Positions 1 through 8,773 of a stretch of DNA of 64,000 bases are shown piece after piece. The stretch's first letter is position 1; each line of letters begins with the position of its first letter. Below the pieces are notes generated by a model that did no database searches, was not told the DNA's origin, and saw only the letters and a list, made by a program, of their open reading frames with translations. The position numbers and the translations under genes were made by a program. The DNA is from JAMXLO01 sp963818775 (GTDB lineage Bacteria; Pseudomonadota; Alphaproteobacteria; Acetobacterales; Acetobacteraceae), in the NCBI GenBank assembly GCA_963818775.1, contig CAWFUF010000004.1, forward strand, positions 278,626 through 342,625. The letters are read 5' to 3'.

Positions 1-296
1 CCCATCACGCCGACAGTGTGTTCCGCAATTCGCCGCAGGCCGCGGTGGCGCCGTTTGATGTCCTCCGGCGAGCGCGGGATCATGTGGCTGACATTGATCG
101 GCTCGCCCGTCTCCGGGTCCGGGATCAGGCAGTCATCAGCCGCCTCGTGTTGCAGGTCGAAGACCGCAGCCATGCCCTTGGCGGCGCCCGAGAACGCCGG
201 GTGCGATACGACATCGGTGACGCGGTCATCGCCGACCCAGATCTCGCGATCGTCCTGCAATCCCCGTAGCAGTTCCGCCCCTGTCCGAGCCGGCAT
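1..296 (-). CDS. 4-hydroxyphenylacetate 3-hydroxylase (HpaB)-family flavin monooxygenase, N-terminal part
   Basis: Partial gene whose 3' end lies beyond the window's left edge; 98 residues are visible. The N-terminus reads MPARTGAELLRGLQDDREIW followed by VGDDRVTDV and FDLQHE, which resembles the N-terminal domain of HpaB/PvcC-type FADH2-dependent aromatic monooxygenases. These hydroxylate phenolic substrates using reduced flavin from a partner reductase. The ATG at 294-296 has a GAGGGG ribosome-binding site about 8 nt upstream. The catalytic part is not visible, so the substrate cannot be told; 4-hydroxybutyryl-CoA dehydratase is a related fold. Confidence 0.72.
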   Translation of the reverse strand, partial: MPARTGAELLRGLQDDREIWVGDDRVTDVVSHPAFSGAAKGMAAVFDLQHEAADDCLIPDPETGEPINVSHMIPRSPEDIKRRHRGLRRIAEHTVGVM

Positions 297-447
297 CGCG
301 CTTTCCCCTCAATTCGTAATCAGTCACGGCGTATCTGGAGCGGCGTGGAAGCCATAGCAGAGGAATTCACGTGCCTCCTGCAGGCGTCGCGAGCCGCGTC
401 CGGAGACAGCGTGGTGGTCTCATCGTAATCTGCGTCGGTTGGTTCGT

Positions 448-1176
448 CTAAACGGGTCCACGCTCCATGTCGGCGATGATCCGTCGCGCCGCCACCGCGG
501 GGTCATAGGCCTGGGTGATCGGCCGGCCCACCACCAGATAATCTGCGCCCCGCGCGATCGCCTGCGCCGGAGTCGCGTGCCGCTTGTGATCGTCCAGCGC
601 GCCGCCCGCCTCGCGGATCCCGGGCGTGGCGATCAGCAGATGCTCGGCTCCGGCCATGCGCCGGATCGCGTTCGGATCGTCGTCAGCCGAAGCGATGATG
701 CCGTCGCAACCGCACGCCACCGCCTGGCGCACGCGCAGCCGGATCAATTTGGACACCGGCAGCGCATAGCCCATCTCGCACGCTGCCGAATCGTCGAGGC
801 TGGTCAGCACGCTGATCGCGAACACCTTGGTGCGTGGCGATTCGCCCTTACCGGCCACCGCCGCGCGCATGATCTCGGGATCGCCATGCACGGTGACCAG
901 GCTGACGCCCCGCTCGGCGGCGCGCGCAACGCCCTGGCGGACGGTCTCGCCGATGTCGTACATCTTGGCATCGAGGAATACCCGCTTGCCTTGCCCGATC
1001 AGCCCGTCGATGAGCCGTTCGGCTCCGGGCGCGAATAGCAGCCATAGTCCGATCTTGAAAAACGACACGATGCCGTCGAGCTGGCGCGCCAACCGTGCCG
1101 CGCTGTCAGCCGTCGGCACGTCGAGCGCCACGATCAGCCGATCGGCCATCGCCTCGGGGATGTCGCGTACTGTCAT
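448..1176 (-). CDS. pyrF: Orotidine 5'-phosphate decarboxylase
   Basis: 242 aa, normal for the short bacterial OMP decarboxylases. It converts OMP to UMP, the last step of de novo pyrimidine synthesis, in the cytoplasm. The N-terminal strand (RLIVALDVPTADSA), FFKIGLWL and the catalytic D-x-K-x-x-D motif (Asp69, Lys71, Asp74 in LDAKMYDIG) are present, and the C-terminus has the phosphate-binding GADYLVVGRPIT segment. I chose the ATG at 1174-1176 because it overlaps the stop of the upstream maoC-like gene as ATGA, indicating translational coupling; a longer in-frame reading to 1254 adds only non-conserved residues. Confidence 0.93.
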   Translation of the reverse strand: MTVRDIPEAMADRLIVALDVPTADSAARLARQLDGIVSFFKIGLWLLFAPGAERLIDGLIGQGKRVFLDAKMYDIGETVRQGVARAAERGVSLVTVHGDPEIMRAAVAGKGESPRTKVFAISVLTSLDDSAACEMGYALPVSKLIRLRVRQAVACGCDGIIASADDDPNAIRRMAGAEHLLIATPGIREAGGALDDHKRHATPAQAIARGADYLVVGRPITQAYDPAVAARRIIADMERGPV

Positions 1177-1622
1177 GAGCGCGGCCGCCGCGGAACCACG
1201 AGTTTTGGGGTGAAGCTCTGCACCGTCTCGCCTTTCTGATTCCTTGTCATGCACCGTACCACGACTGTTCCGCGATCCGGCTTCGAGCGCGATGGGATGA
1301 TCTCAAGCACCTCGCATTCCACGTGCAGGGTATCGCCGGGACGCACCGGATTCGTCCACAGCAGCTCGCCGCCGGTGCCGATGATGCCGCCTGCGATCGG
1401 CAGGCCGCCGTTCACGATCAGCCGCATCATGGTCACGGCGGTATGCCAGCCGCTTGCCACCAGGCCGCCGAACAAGGTGTCGCGTGCCGCCGTGTCGTCC
1501 ATATGGAACGGCTGCGGGTCGTAGTCGGCGGCGAACCGGGTGATCTCGCCGGCGTCCATCGTGTGCATGCCGCTGACGAAGCGTTGCCCCACGCTGAGGT
1601 CGTCCAGATAGAGCGCGTCCAT
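1173..1622 (-). CDS. MaoC-family (R)-specific enoyl-CoA hydratase-like protein
   Basis: 149 aa with a single hot-dog fold. It begins MDALYLDDLSVGQRF and contains the MaoC signature region FAADYDPQPFHMDD with the Asp/His pair expected for hydratase activity, then FGGLVASGWHT. The family hydrates 2-enoyl-CoA thioesters; the substrate here is unknown. Its stop overlaps the pyrF start (ATGA), so the two are probably co-transcribed and coupled although functionally unrelated. The ATG at 1620-1622 is chosen because the conserved fold begins immediately after it. It diverges from the FAD dehydrogenase gene starting at 1681. Confidence 0.85.
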   Translation of the reverse strand: MDALYLDDLSVGQRFVSGMHTMDAGEITRFAADYDPQPFHMDDTAARDTLFGGLVASGWHTAVTMMRLIVNGGLPIAGGIIGTGGELLWTNPVRPGDTLHVECEVLEIIPSRSKPDRGTVVVRCMTRNQKGETVQSFTPKLVVPRRPRS

Positions 1623-1680
1623 CGCGCCAGCATAGCGGGTGGCCGGTGGTCGGACTACGCTGGCACGTGGAGGAGTTGCC

Positions 1681-3096
1681 ATGCCGGATACTGCACTGCT
1701 CGCTGCCATCCTCGCTGTGGTGGGCGGGCGCGGACTACTGACCGAAGCCGCTGACACGGCTGCCTACGCCGTGGATTGGCGGCGGCTGTATCAGGGCCGC
1801 ACTCCGGCGGTCATTCGTCCCGCCAGCACCGAGGAGCTGGCGAGGGTGGTGCGGCTGTGCGCGGAGGCTCGGGCGCCGATCGTGCCGCAGGGCGGCAACA
1901 CATCGATGGTCGGTGGTGCGACCCCGGCCGAGGATGGCAGCGAGTTCGTGCTGAGCACGTCGCGGCTGACACGTGTTCGGGACATCGATCCGCTCGATCT
2001 GACCATGACGATCGAGGCCGGCGTCACGCTGAAGGCGGCACAGATCGCGGCGGCAGAGGCGGGGTGCCTCCTGCCGCTGTCGATCTCATCGGAGGGCAGC
2101 GCGCAGATCGGCGGCGTGCTGGCCACCAATGCCGGCGGCAACAACACGGTGCGCTATGGCAATGCGCGCGATCTGGTGCTTGGGCTGGAAGTTGTGCTGT
2201 CGGACGGCACGGTGTGGAACGGACTGCGCAAGCTGCACAAGGACAACACCGGCTATTGCCTGCGTCAGTTGTTCGTGGGTTCGGAGGGAACGCTTGGCGT
2301 TATCACTGCGGCGGTGCTGAAGCTCGTGCCGCGGCCGCGCGAGGTCTGCGTGGCGTTGTGCGCGCTGGCCTCGCCCGACGCGGCGCTGCAATTGTTCAGT
2401 CGCTTCCAGTCGCACGACCCGGCGTCGATCAGCGCATTCGAGCTGATGTCGGGTCTCGGGACCGAGTTCGTGCTGCGGCATATCGAAGGTGCCGTGCTGC
2501 CGCTGGCCTCACCCGCGCCGAATTACGTGCTGGTGGAACTTGCGACGCCGCGGCCGGATGCGGGTCTGCGTGCCGCGTTCGAGACGGTGCTGGAAGGGGT
2601 GTTGGGCGACGGTGTGGTGTCAGATGCCGCCATCGCGGAGAGCGAGGCGCAGCGCGCGGCGATCTGGCGGCTGCGCGAGGAACACTCCGAGGCGCAGAAG
2701 CGCGAAGGCGCCAGCGTGAAGAACGACGTTTCGGTGCCGGTGTCCAAGGTGCCGGAGTTCATCCGCCGCGCCACTGCTGCGTGCGAGACGCTGATGCCCG
2801 GTATTCGCGCCGTGCCGTTTGGCCACATGGGCGACGGCAACATCCACTTCAATCTGGCGCAGCCGGTCGAAGCCGATCCGGCGTGGTTCCTGGCGCAGGA
2901 TCACGCCATCATGGACACTGTGAACGAGGTGGTGCGCGACCTGGATGGGAGTTTCTCGGCCGAACATGGGATCGGGAAGTTGAAGCCCTACATGATGCCG
3001 GACTGGCGTGGCGGCGCGGAGCTCGCGGTGATGCGGCGGATCAAGGATACGCTGGACCCGCTGGGGATCATGAATCCTGGGAAGGTGCTGCCGTAG
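1681..3096 (+). CDS. FAD-binding oxidoreductase of the GlcD / D-2-hydroxyacid dehydrogenase family
   Basis: 471 aa. The N-terminal FAD_binding_4 (PCMH) domain includes the substrate/FAD loop VPQGGNTSMVGG, SSEGSAQIGGVLATNAGG and the FVGSEGTLGVITAAVLKLVP element. The C-terminal FAD-oxidase_C domain contains FGHMGDGNIHFN and AEHGIGKLK, whose histidines bind the metal/substrate in D-lactate, glycolate and D-2-hydroxyglutarate dehydrogenases. Reaction: oxidation of a D-2-hydroxyacid to the 2-oxoacid; the precise substrate cannot be assigned from sequence. The ATG at 1681 follows a GGAGG ribosome-binding site (gtggaggagttgcc). The product is probably cytoplasmic, with electrons passed on to the respiratory chain. 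Confidence 0.88.
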   Translation: MPDTALLAAILAVVGGRGLLTEAADTAAYAVDWRRLYQGRTPAVIRPASTEELARVVRLCAEARAPIVPQGGNTSMVGGATPAEDGSEFVLSTSRLTRVRDIDPLDLTMTIEAGVTLKAAQIAAAEAGCLLPLSISSEGSAQIGGVLATNAGGNNTVRYGNARDLVLGLEVVLSDGTVWNGLRKLHKDNTGYCLRQLFVGSEGTLGVITAAVLKLVPRPREVCVALCALASPDAALQLFSRFQSHDPASISAFELMSGLGTEFVLRHIEGAVLPLASPAPNYVLVELATPRPDAGLRAAFETVLEGVLGDGVVSDAAIAESEAQRAAIWRLREEHSEAQKREGASVKNDVSVPVSKVPEFIRRATAACETLMPGIRAVPFGHMGDGNIHFNLAQPVEADPAWFLAQDHAIMDTVNEVVRDLDGSFSAEHGIGKLKPYMMPDWRGGAELAVMRRIKDTLDPLGIMNPGKVLP

Positions 3097-3097
3097 G

Positions 3098-3664
3098 TCA
3101 ATCGTCTATATCGGGGGGTGGCAGATCGACGTTCAGGTAGAATTCCGCCAAGGGAACCGCGACGTCGATCTCTGGCATTTCGAGCGTTGCATTGCCGAGC
3201 ATGACCGTGCCGATCCACGCGTCGCCGATACGTGCGAATATTGTGGCGCCGATTCTGCCCTGCTCCAGCATGATGTAGCGCTGGATCGATGGAGTGTTGC
3301 GGTATTCCTCATTCTTGACCAGGCGATCCACGGCCGCCGTGCTTGGCGACAGGACTTCGAAGACTACCACGGGGTTGGGCAGGGTGTCCGACGATCCATC
3401 GACCGGAGAGCAGGTCACGACGACATCCGGATAGCGAACGCTCCCGGCGGCGAGCACCTTGAGGTTGCTGGTGAACGCGCGACAAGGAGGCTTCAGCCGG
3501 CGCCGCAGGGCGTCAGCGGCATTGTCGGTGATCACGGCGTGATTCACCGTTCCACCCGTCATGGCCACGGTGTGCCATCCGTCGAACTCGTAGCGCAACT
3601 CCTGCCTGCCTTCCCAGGCCAGGAACTCCTCAAGTGTCTGCGGCTTTGACAGCTTCATGCTCAT
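3098..3664 (-). CDS. Uma2-family (DUF820) putative endonuclease
   Basis: 188 aa. It has the Uma2/DUF820 PD-(D/E)xK-like layout: an N-terminal TLEEFLAWE, RYEFDGWHTVAMTGG with the conserved E and G, then RYPDVVVTCSP and PVVVFEVLSPST, which carry the D and E-x-x catalytic-type residues. Family members are predicted nucleases often found near mobile DNA, with no firm biological role. The start at 3662-3664 gives MSMKLSKP; a second ATG lies two codons inside. It is convergent with the preceding dehydrogenase gene, with a gap of 1 nt. Confidence 0.82.
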   Translation of the reverse strand: MSMKLSKPQTLEEFLAWEGRQELRYEFDGWHTVAMTGGTVNHAVITDNAADALRRRLKPPCRAFTSNLKVLAAGSVRYPDVVVTCSPVDGSSDTLPNPVVVFEVLSPSTAAVDRLVKNEEYRNTPSIQRYIMLEQGRIGATIFARIGDAWIGTVMLGNATLEMPEIDVAVPLAEFYLNVDLPPPDIDD

Positions 3665-3767
3665 GGTGGATGCCCTATAGCACATCTGGTGCCCATCCCC
3701 ACCTACCGGGAATGAATCGGGGCCAGGCCGCGTCAATGCGCAAGGAGTTCGGCATGAGCAATCCACG

Positions 3768-4835
3768 GTGACCCGGGCCTGGTTGAACCGCATCGGCACC
3801 GCGGTGCCGTCGCACGACATCCACGCCGAGTTCGTTGACTTCGCGCGCACCGCTCTGGGCGACGCGAGAAGCCTCGCGCTGTTCGATCGCATGGCCGACC
3901 TTGCCGACATCGAGCATCGCTTCTCAATCTTCGCGCCGGGACCGAAGCCGCGCGATCACGTGCTCGACAGCGACGGCTTCTATCTCCGTCGCGCGTTTCC
4001 CACCACGGGCGCACGCATGGCGCTTTTCCGCGATGCGGCGCTCGCGCTTGCGCGTCAGGCGATCGCCGCACTGGACGTCGCGGCGGAGCGCGCGTCAATC
4101 ACGCATCTGATCGTGGCTAGCTGCACCGGCTTCACCGCGCCGGGACTCGACTTCGACATCATGCAGGACGCCGGCCTCGCGTCGTCCGTGGAGCGCACGA
4201 TCATCGGCTTCATGGGCTGCTTCGCGGCGGTGAATGCACTGAAGCTCGCCCGCCATATCGTGCGATCGGAACCGGATGCAAAGGTGCTGGTCGTCAATCT
4301 GGAACTTTCGAGCCTGCATCTGCAGGAAGAGTGGGAACTCGAGAAGATGCTGAGCTTCCTGCTGTTCGGCGATGGATGTGGCGCCTGCCTGGTGTCCGCG
4401 GAACCGGTCGGCCTTGCGCTGGACCGTTTTCATGCAGAGGTCATCCCGCGCACCGCCGATCTGATCACCTGGCGAATCGGCGATCAGGGTTTTGCGATGC
4501 ATCTGTCGGGTCAGGTCCCCGGCCGTATTCGCCGCTGGCTGCGCGAGCACGGCGCCGGCCTGCTCGGCAACCGCACTGTGCACGACATGGCTCTTTGGGC
4601 GGTGCATGCCGGGGGCCGTTCGATTCTGGATGCCGTGCAGCATGGGCTCGAGCTGCCGCCGGATGCGCTGCGCCACTCTCGGGAGGTATTGCGCGAATTC
4701 GGCAACATGTCGTCGGCCACGCTGGTGTTCGTGCTGGAGCGCATCCTGCGTTCGTCGCATGGCACCGGGGACGGGATGGCAATGGCGTTCGGTCCGGGAC
4801 TGACCGTGGAGACATTCGGGTTCCATCGGCCGTGA
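3768..4835 (+). CDS. Type III polyketide synthase (chalcone/stilbene synthase family)
   Basis: 355 aa, homodimeric ketosynthase type. The catalytic triad is complete: Cys151 (FMGCFAAVNAL), His280 (WAVHAGGRSILDAV) and Asn313 (EFGNMSSATLVFVLE). FGDGCGACLVS and the C-terminal GPGLTVETFGF motif are also present. The enzyme condenses an acyl-CoA or acyl-ACP starter with malonyl-CoA units, in bacteria typically giving alkylpyrones or alkylresorcinols. The first codon in frame is GTG at 3768. A better ribosome-binding site (AAGGAG, about 3742-3747) precedes an out-of-frame ATG at 3754 whose five-codon ORF ends in a TGA overlapping the GTG, so the true N-terminus is uncertain. It is followed by a methyltransferase and a flavoprotein in one coupled operon. 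Confidence 0.92.
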   Translation: MTRAWLNRIGTAVPSHDIHAEFVDFARTALGDARSLALFDRMADLADIEHRFSIFAPGPKPRDHVLDSDGFYLRRAFPTTGARMALFRDAALALARQAIAALDVAAERASITHLIVASCTGFTAPGLDFDIMQDAGLASSVERTIIGFMGCFAAVNALKLARHIVRSEPDAKVLVVNLELSSLHLQEEWELEKMLSFLLFGDGCGACLVSAEPVGLALDRFHAEVIPRTADLITWRIGDQGFAMHLSGQVPGRIRRWLREHGAGLLGNRTVHDMALWAVHAGGRSILDAVQHGLELPPDALRHSREVLREFGNMSSATLVFVLERILRSSHGTGDGMAMAFGPGLTVETFGFHRP

Positions 4836-4843
4836 CTCTCGTC

Positions 4844-5539
4844 ATGCGCAGCACGGCCGATGAGCGGATGGACACCGACTGCGTCGATTACGATGACTAT
4901 CGCCGCTGCCTCCGCGATCTGGCGCGTGTCAATACCGTGACGATGACGCATCGGCCGATGCTTGCGTGGTTGGCGCGCGAGACCGAGGGGCTGCGGTCCT
5001 TCTCGCTGCTCGATGTTGCGTGCGGCCATGGCGATGCGCTGCGTCGCATTCAACGCTGGACAACGCGACGCGGGATTGCAGCGCGGCTGGTGGGTGTGGA
5101 CCTCAATCCATGGGCGACCCGGGCGGCACGCGACGCGACAGAAACCGGCGCGCCCATCTCCTATCGCAACGCCGACGTATTCACGATCGATGCGGCGGAG
5201 GAATTCGATTTCATCGTGAGCTCGCAGTTCACGCATCATCTCACCGACGACCAGGTGGTAATGTTCATCCGCTGGATGGAGGCGCACGCGCGACGTGGCT
5301 GGTTCATCGGCGACCTGCATCGCCACTGGCTGCCATATTACGGTTTTGGCCTGCTCGCCTGGCTTGCGCGCTGGCATCATTTCGTACTGAGTGACGGGCG
5401 AATTTCCATCGCGCGTGCCTTTGTGCCCGAGGAGTGGCGCGGGCTGGTCCGCGCGGCCGGCCTTGCGGAGCGTGACGTCGCCATCACCTGGCATCTGCCG
5501 TTCCGGCTCTGTGTCTCGCGGCATTGTCCGACCCGGTGA
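4844..5539 (+). CDS. Class I SAM-dependent methyltransferase, partner of the type III PKS
   Basis: 231 aa from the ATG at 4844. Other in-frame starts are a GTG at 4832 that overlaps the PKS stop as GTGA, and an ATG at 4868. The SAM-binding motif I is SLLDVACGHGDALRR, motif II is RLVGVDLNPWATRAA, and the post-I region is YRNADVF followed by DFIVSSQFTHHL. C-terminal hydrophobic segments (YYGFGLLAWLAR) may contact a lipid substrate or membrane. By analogy to PKS-methyltransferase-oxidoreductase clusters such as srsABC, it probably methylates the PKS product; that is inference from gene order. The 3' end overlaps the next gene by 16 nt. Confidence 0.85.
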   Translation: MRSTADERMDTDCVDYDDYRRCLRDLARVNTVTMTHRPMLAWLARETEGLRSFSLLDVACGHGDALRRIQRWTTRRGIAARLVGVDLNPWATRAARDATETGAPISYRNADVFTIDAAEEFDFIVSSQFTHHLTDDQVVMFIRWMEAHARRGWFIGDLHRHWLPYYGFGLLAWLARWHHFVLSDGRISIARAFVPEEWRGLVRAAGLAERDVAITWHLPFRLCVSRHCPTR

Positions 5540-6621
5540 TCATCGGCGGCGGGCCAGCAGGGACCGCCGCCGCCACCACGCTTGCCCGCGCGGGACAGGC
5601 CGTGACGCTGATCGAGCGCGGTGTCGATGCCAGCGACAAGGTGTGCGGCGATTTTCTCAGCGCCGAGGCGCTTGCGACGATCGAGGGTCTGGATATCGAT
5701 CTGTCCGCGGCGTCCACGATCTCTGCGGTGCGGCTGGTGCATCGGAATCGCAGCGTTACCACGGATCTGCCGTTCGCCGCGCGCGGACTGTCGCGTCGCG
5801 CGCTGGATGAGGCGCTGCTGAGACAAGCGCAGGCCCGCGGCGCCACGGTGCTGCGCGGCCATCGAGTGAGCGCGATCGAACAGGACCGCGGATCCATGCT
5901 GCTGTCCTGCGGAACACTCGGCCGGATTGCTGCCGAGACGGTGTTCCTTGCCACGGGCAAGCACGAGGTGCGCGGGGTTAGCCGGATCAGTCGCGGCACC
6001 GGCCTGGTGGGCATGAAGATGTACTACGCGCTGGCAGCCTCGCAGCTTCAGGCTCTGCGTCATCACGTCGAGCTGATCCTGTTCGCCGGCGGCTATGCCG
6101 GGTTGCAGGTTGTGGAGGCTGATCGGGTGGTACTGTGTGTGCTGCTCCCCGCCACCCGACTTCGCGCCGTCGCCGGGAAGTGGGACAGCCTGCTCGATGC
6201 GCTGACTGAGGAGTGTCCACACCTGCTCATGCGGCTCGCCGGCGCCCGCGGCCTGCTCGATCAACCTCTGGCGGTTGCCGGTCTGCCGTACGGTTATATG
6301 TATAGGGCAGACCGACGCGACCTGCCCGGTCTGTTTCGGCTGGGCGATCAGGCGGCGGTGATCGCTTCACTGACCGGTGACGGCGTTGCGCTGGCGCTGG
6401 CCAGTGGTTCGCTCGCGGCACGGACGTGGTTGGCGGACGGCAGCCGAGCGCATTACCACGATCGCCTGGCGGCCGGGTTGTCGCGCCAGATGCGTGTCGC
6501 ATCGGCCGTCCACCGCCTCTGCCTGAACCCGGCATTACAGCCCTGGGTTGCGGCCATCTGTGGATTATGGCCGGGAGCGATTCGCCTGGCCGCCACAGCA
6601 ACTCGCGCGCTAGACGTTTGA
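5524..6621 (+). CDS. FAD-dependent oxidoreductase, geranylgeranyl-reductase-like / aromatic hydroxylase type
   Basis: 365 aa. The N-terminal Rossmann fold DPVIIGGGPAGTAAATTLAR binds the FAD ADP moiety, followed by the VCGDFLSAEAL signature of this flavoprotein subfamily. A second FAD motif, FRLGDQAAVIASLTGDGV (the GD-x(n)-G element), lies near residues 275-295. The start is probably the TTG at 5524, 16 nt inside the methyltransferase gene; the GTG at 5536 (overlapping the stop as GTGA) would remove MSDP. It is the third gene of the PKS operon and likely hydroxylates or otherwise oxidises or reduces the PKS-derived ring or chain. The product is not known. Confidence 0.85.
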   Translation: MSDPVIIGGGPAGTAAATTLARAGQAVTLIERGVDASDKVCGDFLSAEALATIEGLDIDLSAASTISAVRLVHRNRSVTTDLPFAARGLSRRALDEALLRQAQARGATVLRGHRVSAIEQDRGSMLLSCGTLGRIAAETVFLATGKHEVRGVSRISRGTGLVGMKMYYALAASQLQALRHHVELILFAGGYAGLQVVEADRVVLCVLLPATRLRAVAGKWDSLLDALTEECPHLLMRLAGARGLLDQPLAVAGLPYGYMYRADRRDLPGLFRLGDQAAVIASLTGDGVALALASGSLAARTWLADGSRAHYHDRLAAGLSRQMRVASAVHRLCLNPALQPWVAAICGLWPGAIRLAATATRALDV

Positions 6622-6691
6622 CGCATAGCGAGTATGCAATTGGGTTAGGTCTGCGAAAGTCATACCATGCGGCGAAACGCCGCGAGCGTTC

Positions 6692-7485
6692 GTGCCATGG
6701 TGGAAGGAGCCGACCAAGGATCAGTGGCTGGCGTGGTGGGACCGCCTGGTTGGGGTGGCCCCCGATGCGTTCGATTTCGCGACCTTTCTGCTGATCATGG
6801 TGCCGATCGGCAACGAGTTTAAGGTGCCGCTCGGCTTCATGAGCGGGGTCCTGCAAGGCCCCGTGGAGCATTGGCTTCCATCGTCCCCGCCCTCGCCCTC
6901 CTGTGGCTCCGCAAATACGTGAAGGAACGCGAGGTCTGGGTGAAGAATCGCCAGCTGCGGCGCCAGCACGACAAAGAGGTCCCCGCGCCGCTGACCACCA
7001 TCTTCAAGCCCGCAGCGCTTAACAACACGCTCACCGCGTGCCTGTGAATGGCGAGCAGCTTCGTGATCGACTACTCGATCTGGGCGCTGTTCGCGAAGGA
7101 CCGGGACCGATCGCCACGCCGATCGCCATCGTCGCACCGATGTATCTGCTGACCGCCGACCCGGCCGGGATCATCGGCGGCTTCTTCCTGCACGGGTGCT
7201 ACGCGGGTGCAATCTGTGGCCGGAACCCGAGCTACCTGACCGGGCGATTCCCCACCGAAGTGCGCTCGACCGCGGCGGGTTTCTGCTATCATCAGGGCGC
7301 GGGCGGCTTTGTGGTGCCGATTCTCACCTGCTTGGCTCCGGTATCGGTTTTGGTGTCCGAATGATGATCGGCGCCTGCGCCGGTTCGGTGCTGTTCATCA
7401 TCGCCCTGCTGTTTGGCCCTGAGACCAAGGGCATAGTGACGGTGGGTGACCTCGATGCCCTCATCCACGAGCCGGGCGGCGACTA
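6692..7485 (+). pseudogene. Decayed MFS transporter (sialic acid/lactate-proton symporter-like)
   Basis: Homology to one MFS transporter is spread over several frames. It starts MPWWKEPTKDQWLAWW and APDAFDFATFLLIMVPIG, then loses the next several helices. It resumes with LLWLRKYVKEREVWVKNR and PLTTIFKPAALNNTLTAC, meets an in-frame TGA at 7045-7047, and continues in other frames with FPTEVRSTAAGFCYHQGAG and SVLFIIALLFGPETKG. The pieces are in the correct order, so this is a single gene with an internal deletion, at least two frame changes and a nonsense codon. It cannot make a functional transporter. It lies between the PKS operon and lptF. Confidence 0.8.
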
Positions 7486-7641
7486 GTCTACGCCGCGGCG
7501 TTTGATCGCGCGTTCCGTGCCGTCAGTCACGCTTGGCCGCCGGCGCTTCCCTGTACCGGCGCGCAATCGCGGCCGCGCTTGCATCGCTGCGCCGGCTGAC
7601 GCACAAGCTTCGGGCCGCCACGCAGGGAATCGTTTCGCGCA

Positions 7642-8769
7642 ATGCGCTCCGGCAAACTGGTCACACGACTCGATCGTTACATATTTCGGCAGCTTCTGGT
7701 TGCGCTGATCGCGGTGACCGGCGGGCTCACAGCGTTGGTCTGGTTGATCCAGTCGCTGCGCTTCGTCGAGCTCGTGGTGAATCACGGCCTTTCCCTACTC
7801 GTGTTCGTCGAGCTCACCGGCCTGCTGGTCCCCAGCTTTGTCGCCGTGATACTGCCGATCACCACATTCGTCGTTGTGCAGTTCGTCTATCAGCGCCTGG
7901 CCGGCGACCGCGAGATCACGGTGATGCGCGCCGCCGGGTTATCTCCGCTTGCGCTATCGCGTCCTGCATTGGCCCTGGCGGTGCTGGCCGCGATCTGTGG
8001 CTACGCGCTCAACCTGTGGATCGTGCCCGACAGCCTCACGTCGTTCCGCGAGTTCCAATGGGAGATCCGCAACCGCATGGCAGCGTTCCTGTTGCAGGAG
8101 GGCGTGTTCACACAGATCTCCGATGATTTGACGGTGTATGTGCGTTCGCGCGATCCAGACGGCACACTGCACGGCATCCTGGTGGACGATGGCCGCGACA
8201 AGGCGGCGCATGCGACGATTCTGGCTGAAAGCGGCCGGCTGACGGAGGGCCCGAACGGACCGCGCGTGCTGCTCATCAACGGCAGTCGCCAGGAAATCGA
8301 TCACCAGACTGGCCGGCTCAATGTGCTGACGTTCGGCCAGAATGAGCTCGACCTTTCGGACAACCAGGCGAATTCCAACGAACGCCTGCGCGACATGACC
8401 GAAGTGTCGCTCGGCGAACTGCTGCATCCACATCCGGTCTTCGCACACGACATTCCGCGATGGATTGCCGAAGGACACAAGCGCCTGGCGTCACCGCTCA
8501 CCGCGATATCCTATGCGTTCGTCGCGCTGTACGCGGTGCTCAGCGGCACGTTCCGCCGCCACGGCAGCTTCGTCCGGCCGCTGGTTTCTGTCATGGCGAT
8601 GGTGGCGCTGCTGGCGTTCGGCCTTGCGATGGAGAATTTGGCGGCCCGCGACAATGCAATGCTGCCCATGATATGGCTGCATGCTGTCGCGCCTGGCGTG
8701 ATCAGCGGTTGGCTCCTGTTGGGTCCGCAATGGCGGCAATCGCGCCGCCATCCCGTCGAGGCCACATGA
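7642..8769 (+). CDS. lptF: LPS export ABC transporter permease LptF
   Basis: 375 aa, typical LptF/YjgP length. The three N-terminal transmembrane helices (about residues 15-37, 55-80 and 100-125) include the coupling region RLAGDREITVMRAAGLSPLAL. A soluble periplasmic jellyroll follows (about 140-280), then three C-terminal helices (about 300-365). With LptG and LptB it extracts LPS from the inner membrane and passes it to the LptC/A bridge. It opens the operon lptF-lptG-lptD-surA-ksgA; the gap to lptG is 4 nt. ATG at 7642. Confidence 0.93.
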   Translation: MRSGKLVTRLDRYIFRQLLVALIAVTGGLTALVWLIQSLRFVELVVNHGLSLLVFVELTGLLVPSFVAVILPITTFVVVQFVYQRLAGDREITVMRAAGLSPLALSRPALALAVLAAICGYALNLWIVPDSLTSFREFQWEIRNRMAAFLLQEGVFTQISDDLTVYVRSRDPDGTLHGILVDDGRDKAAHATILAESGRLTEGPNGPRVLLINGSRQEIDHQTGRLNVLTFGQNELDLSDNQANSNERLRDMTEVSLGELLHPHPVFAHDIPRWIAEGHKRLASPLTAISYAFVALYAVLSGTFRRHGSFVRPLVSVMAMVALLAFGLAMENLAARDNAMLPMIWLHAVAPGVISGWLLLGPQWRQSRRHPVEAT

Positions 8770-8773
8770 GCAC

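Noticed and set aside
1776..3140. Long second-frame ORF (454 codons) inside the FAD dehydrogenase gene
   Set aside because: Arg/Gly/Ala-rich GC-frame shadow without motifs; the overlapping frame has clear FAD-oxidase domains and a ribosome-binding site.
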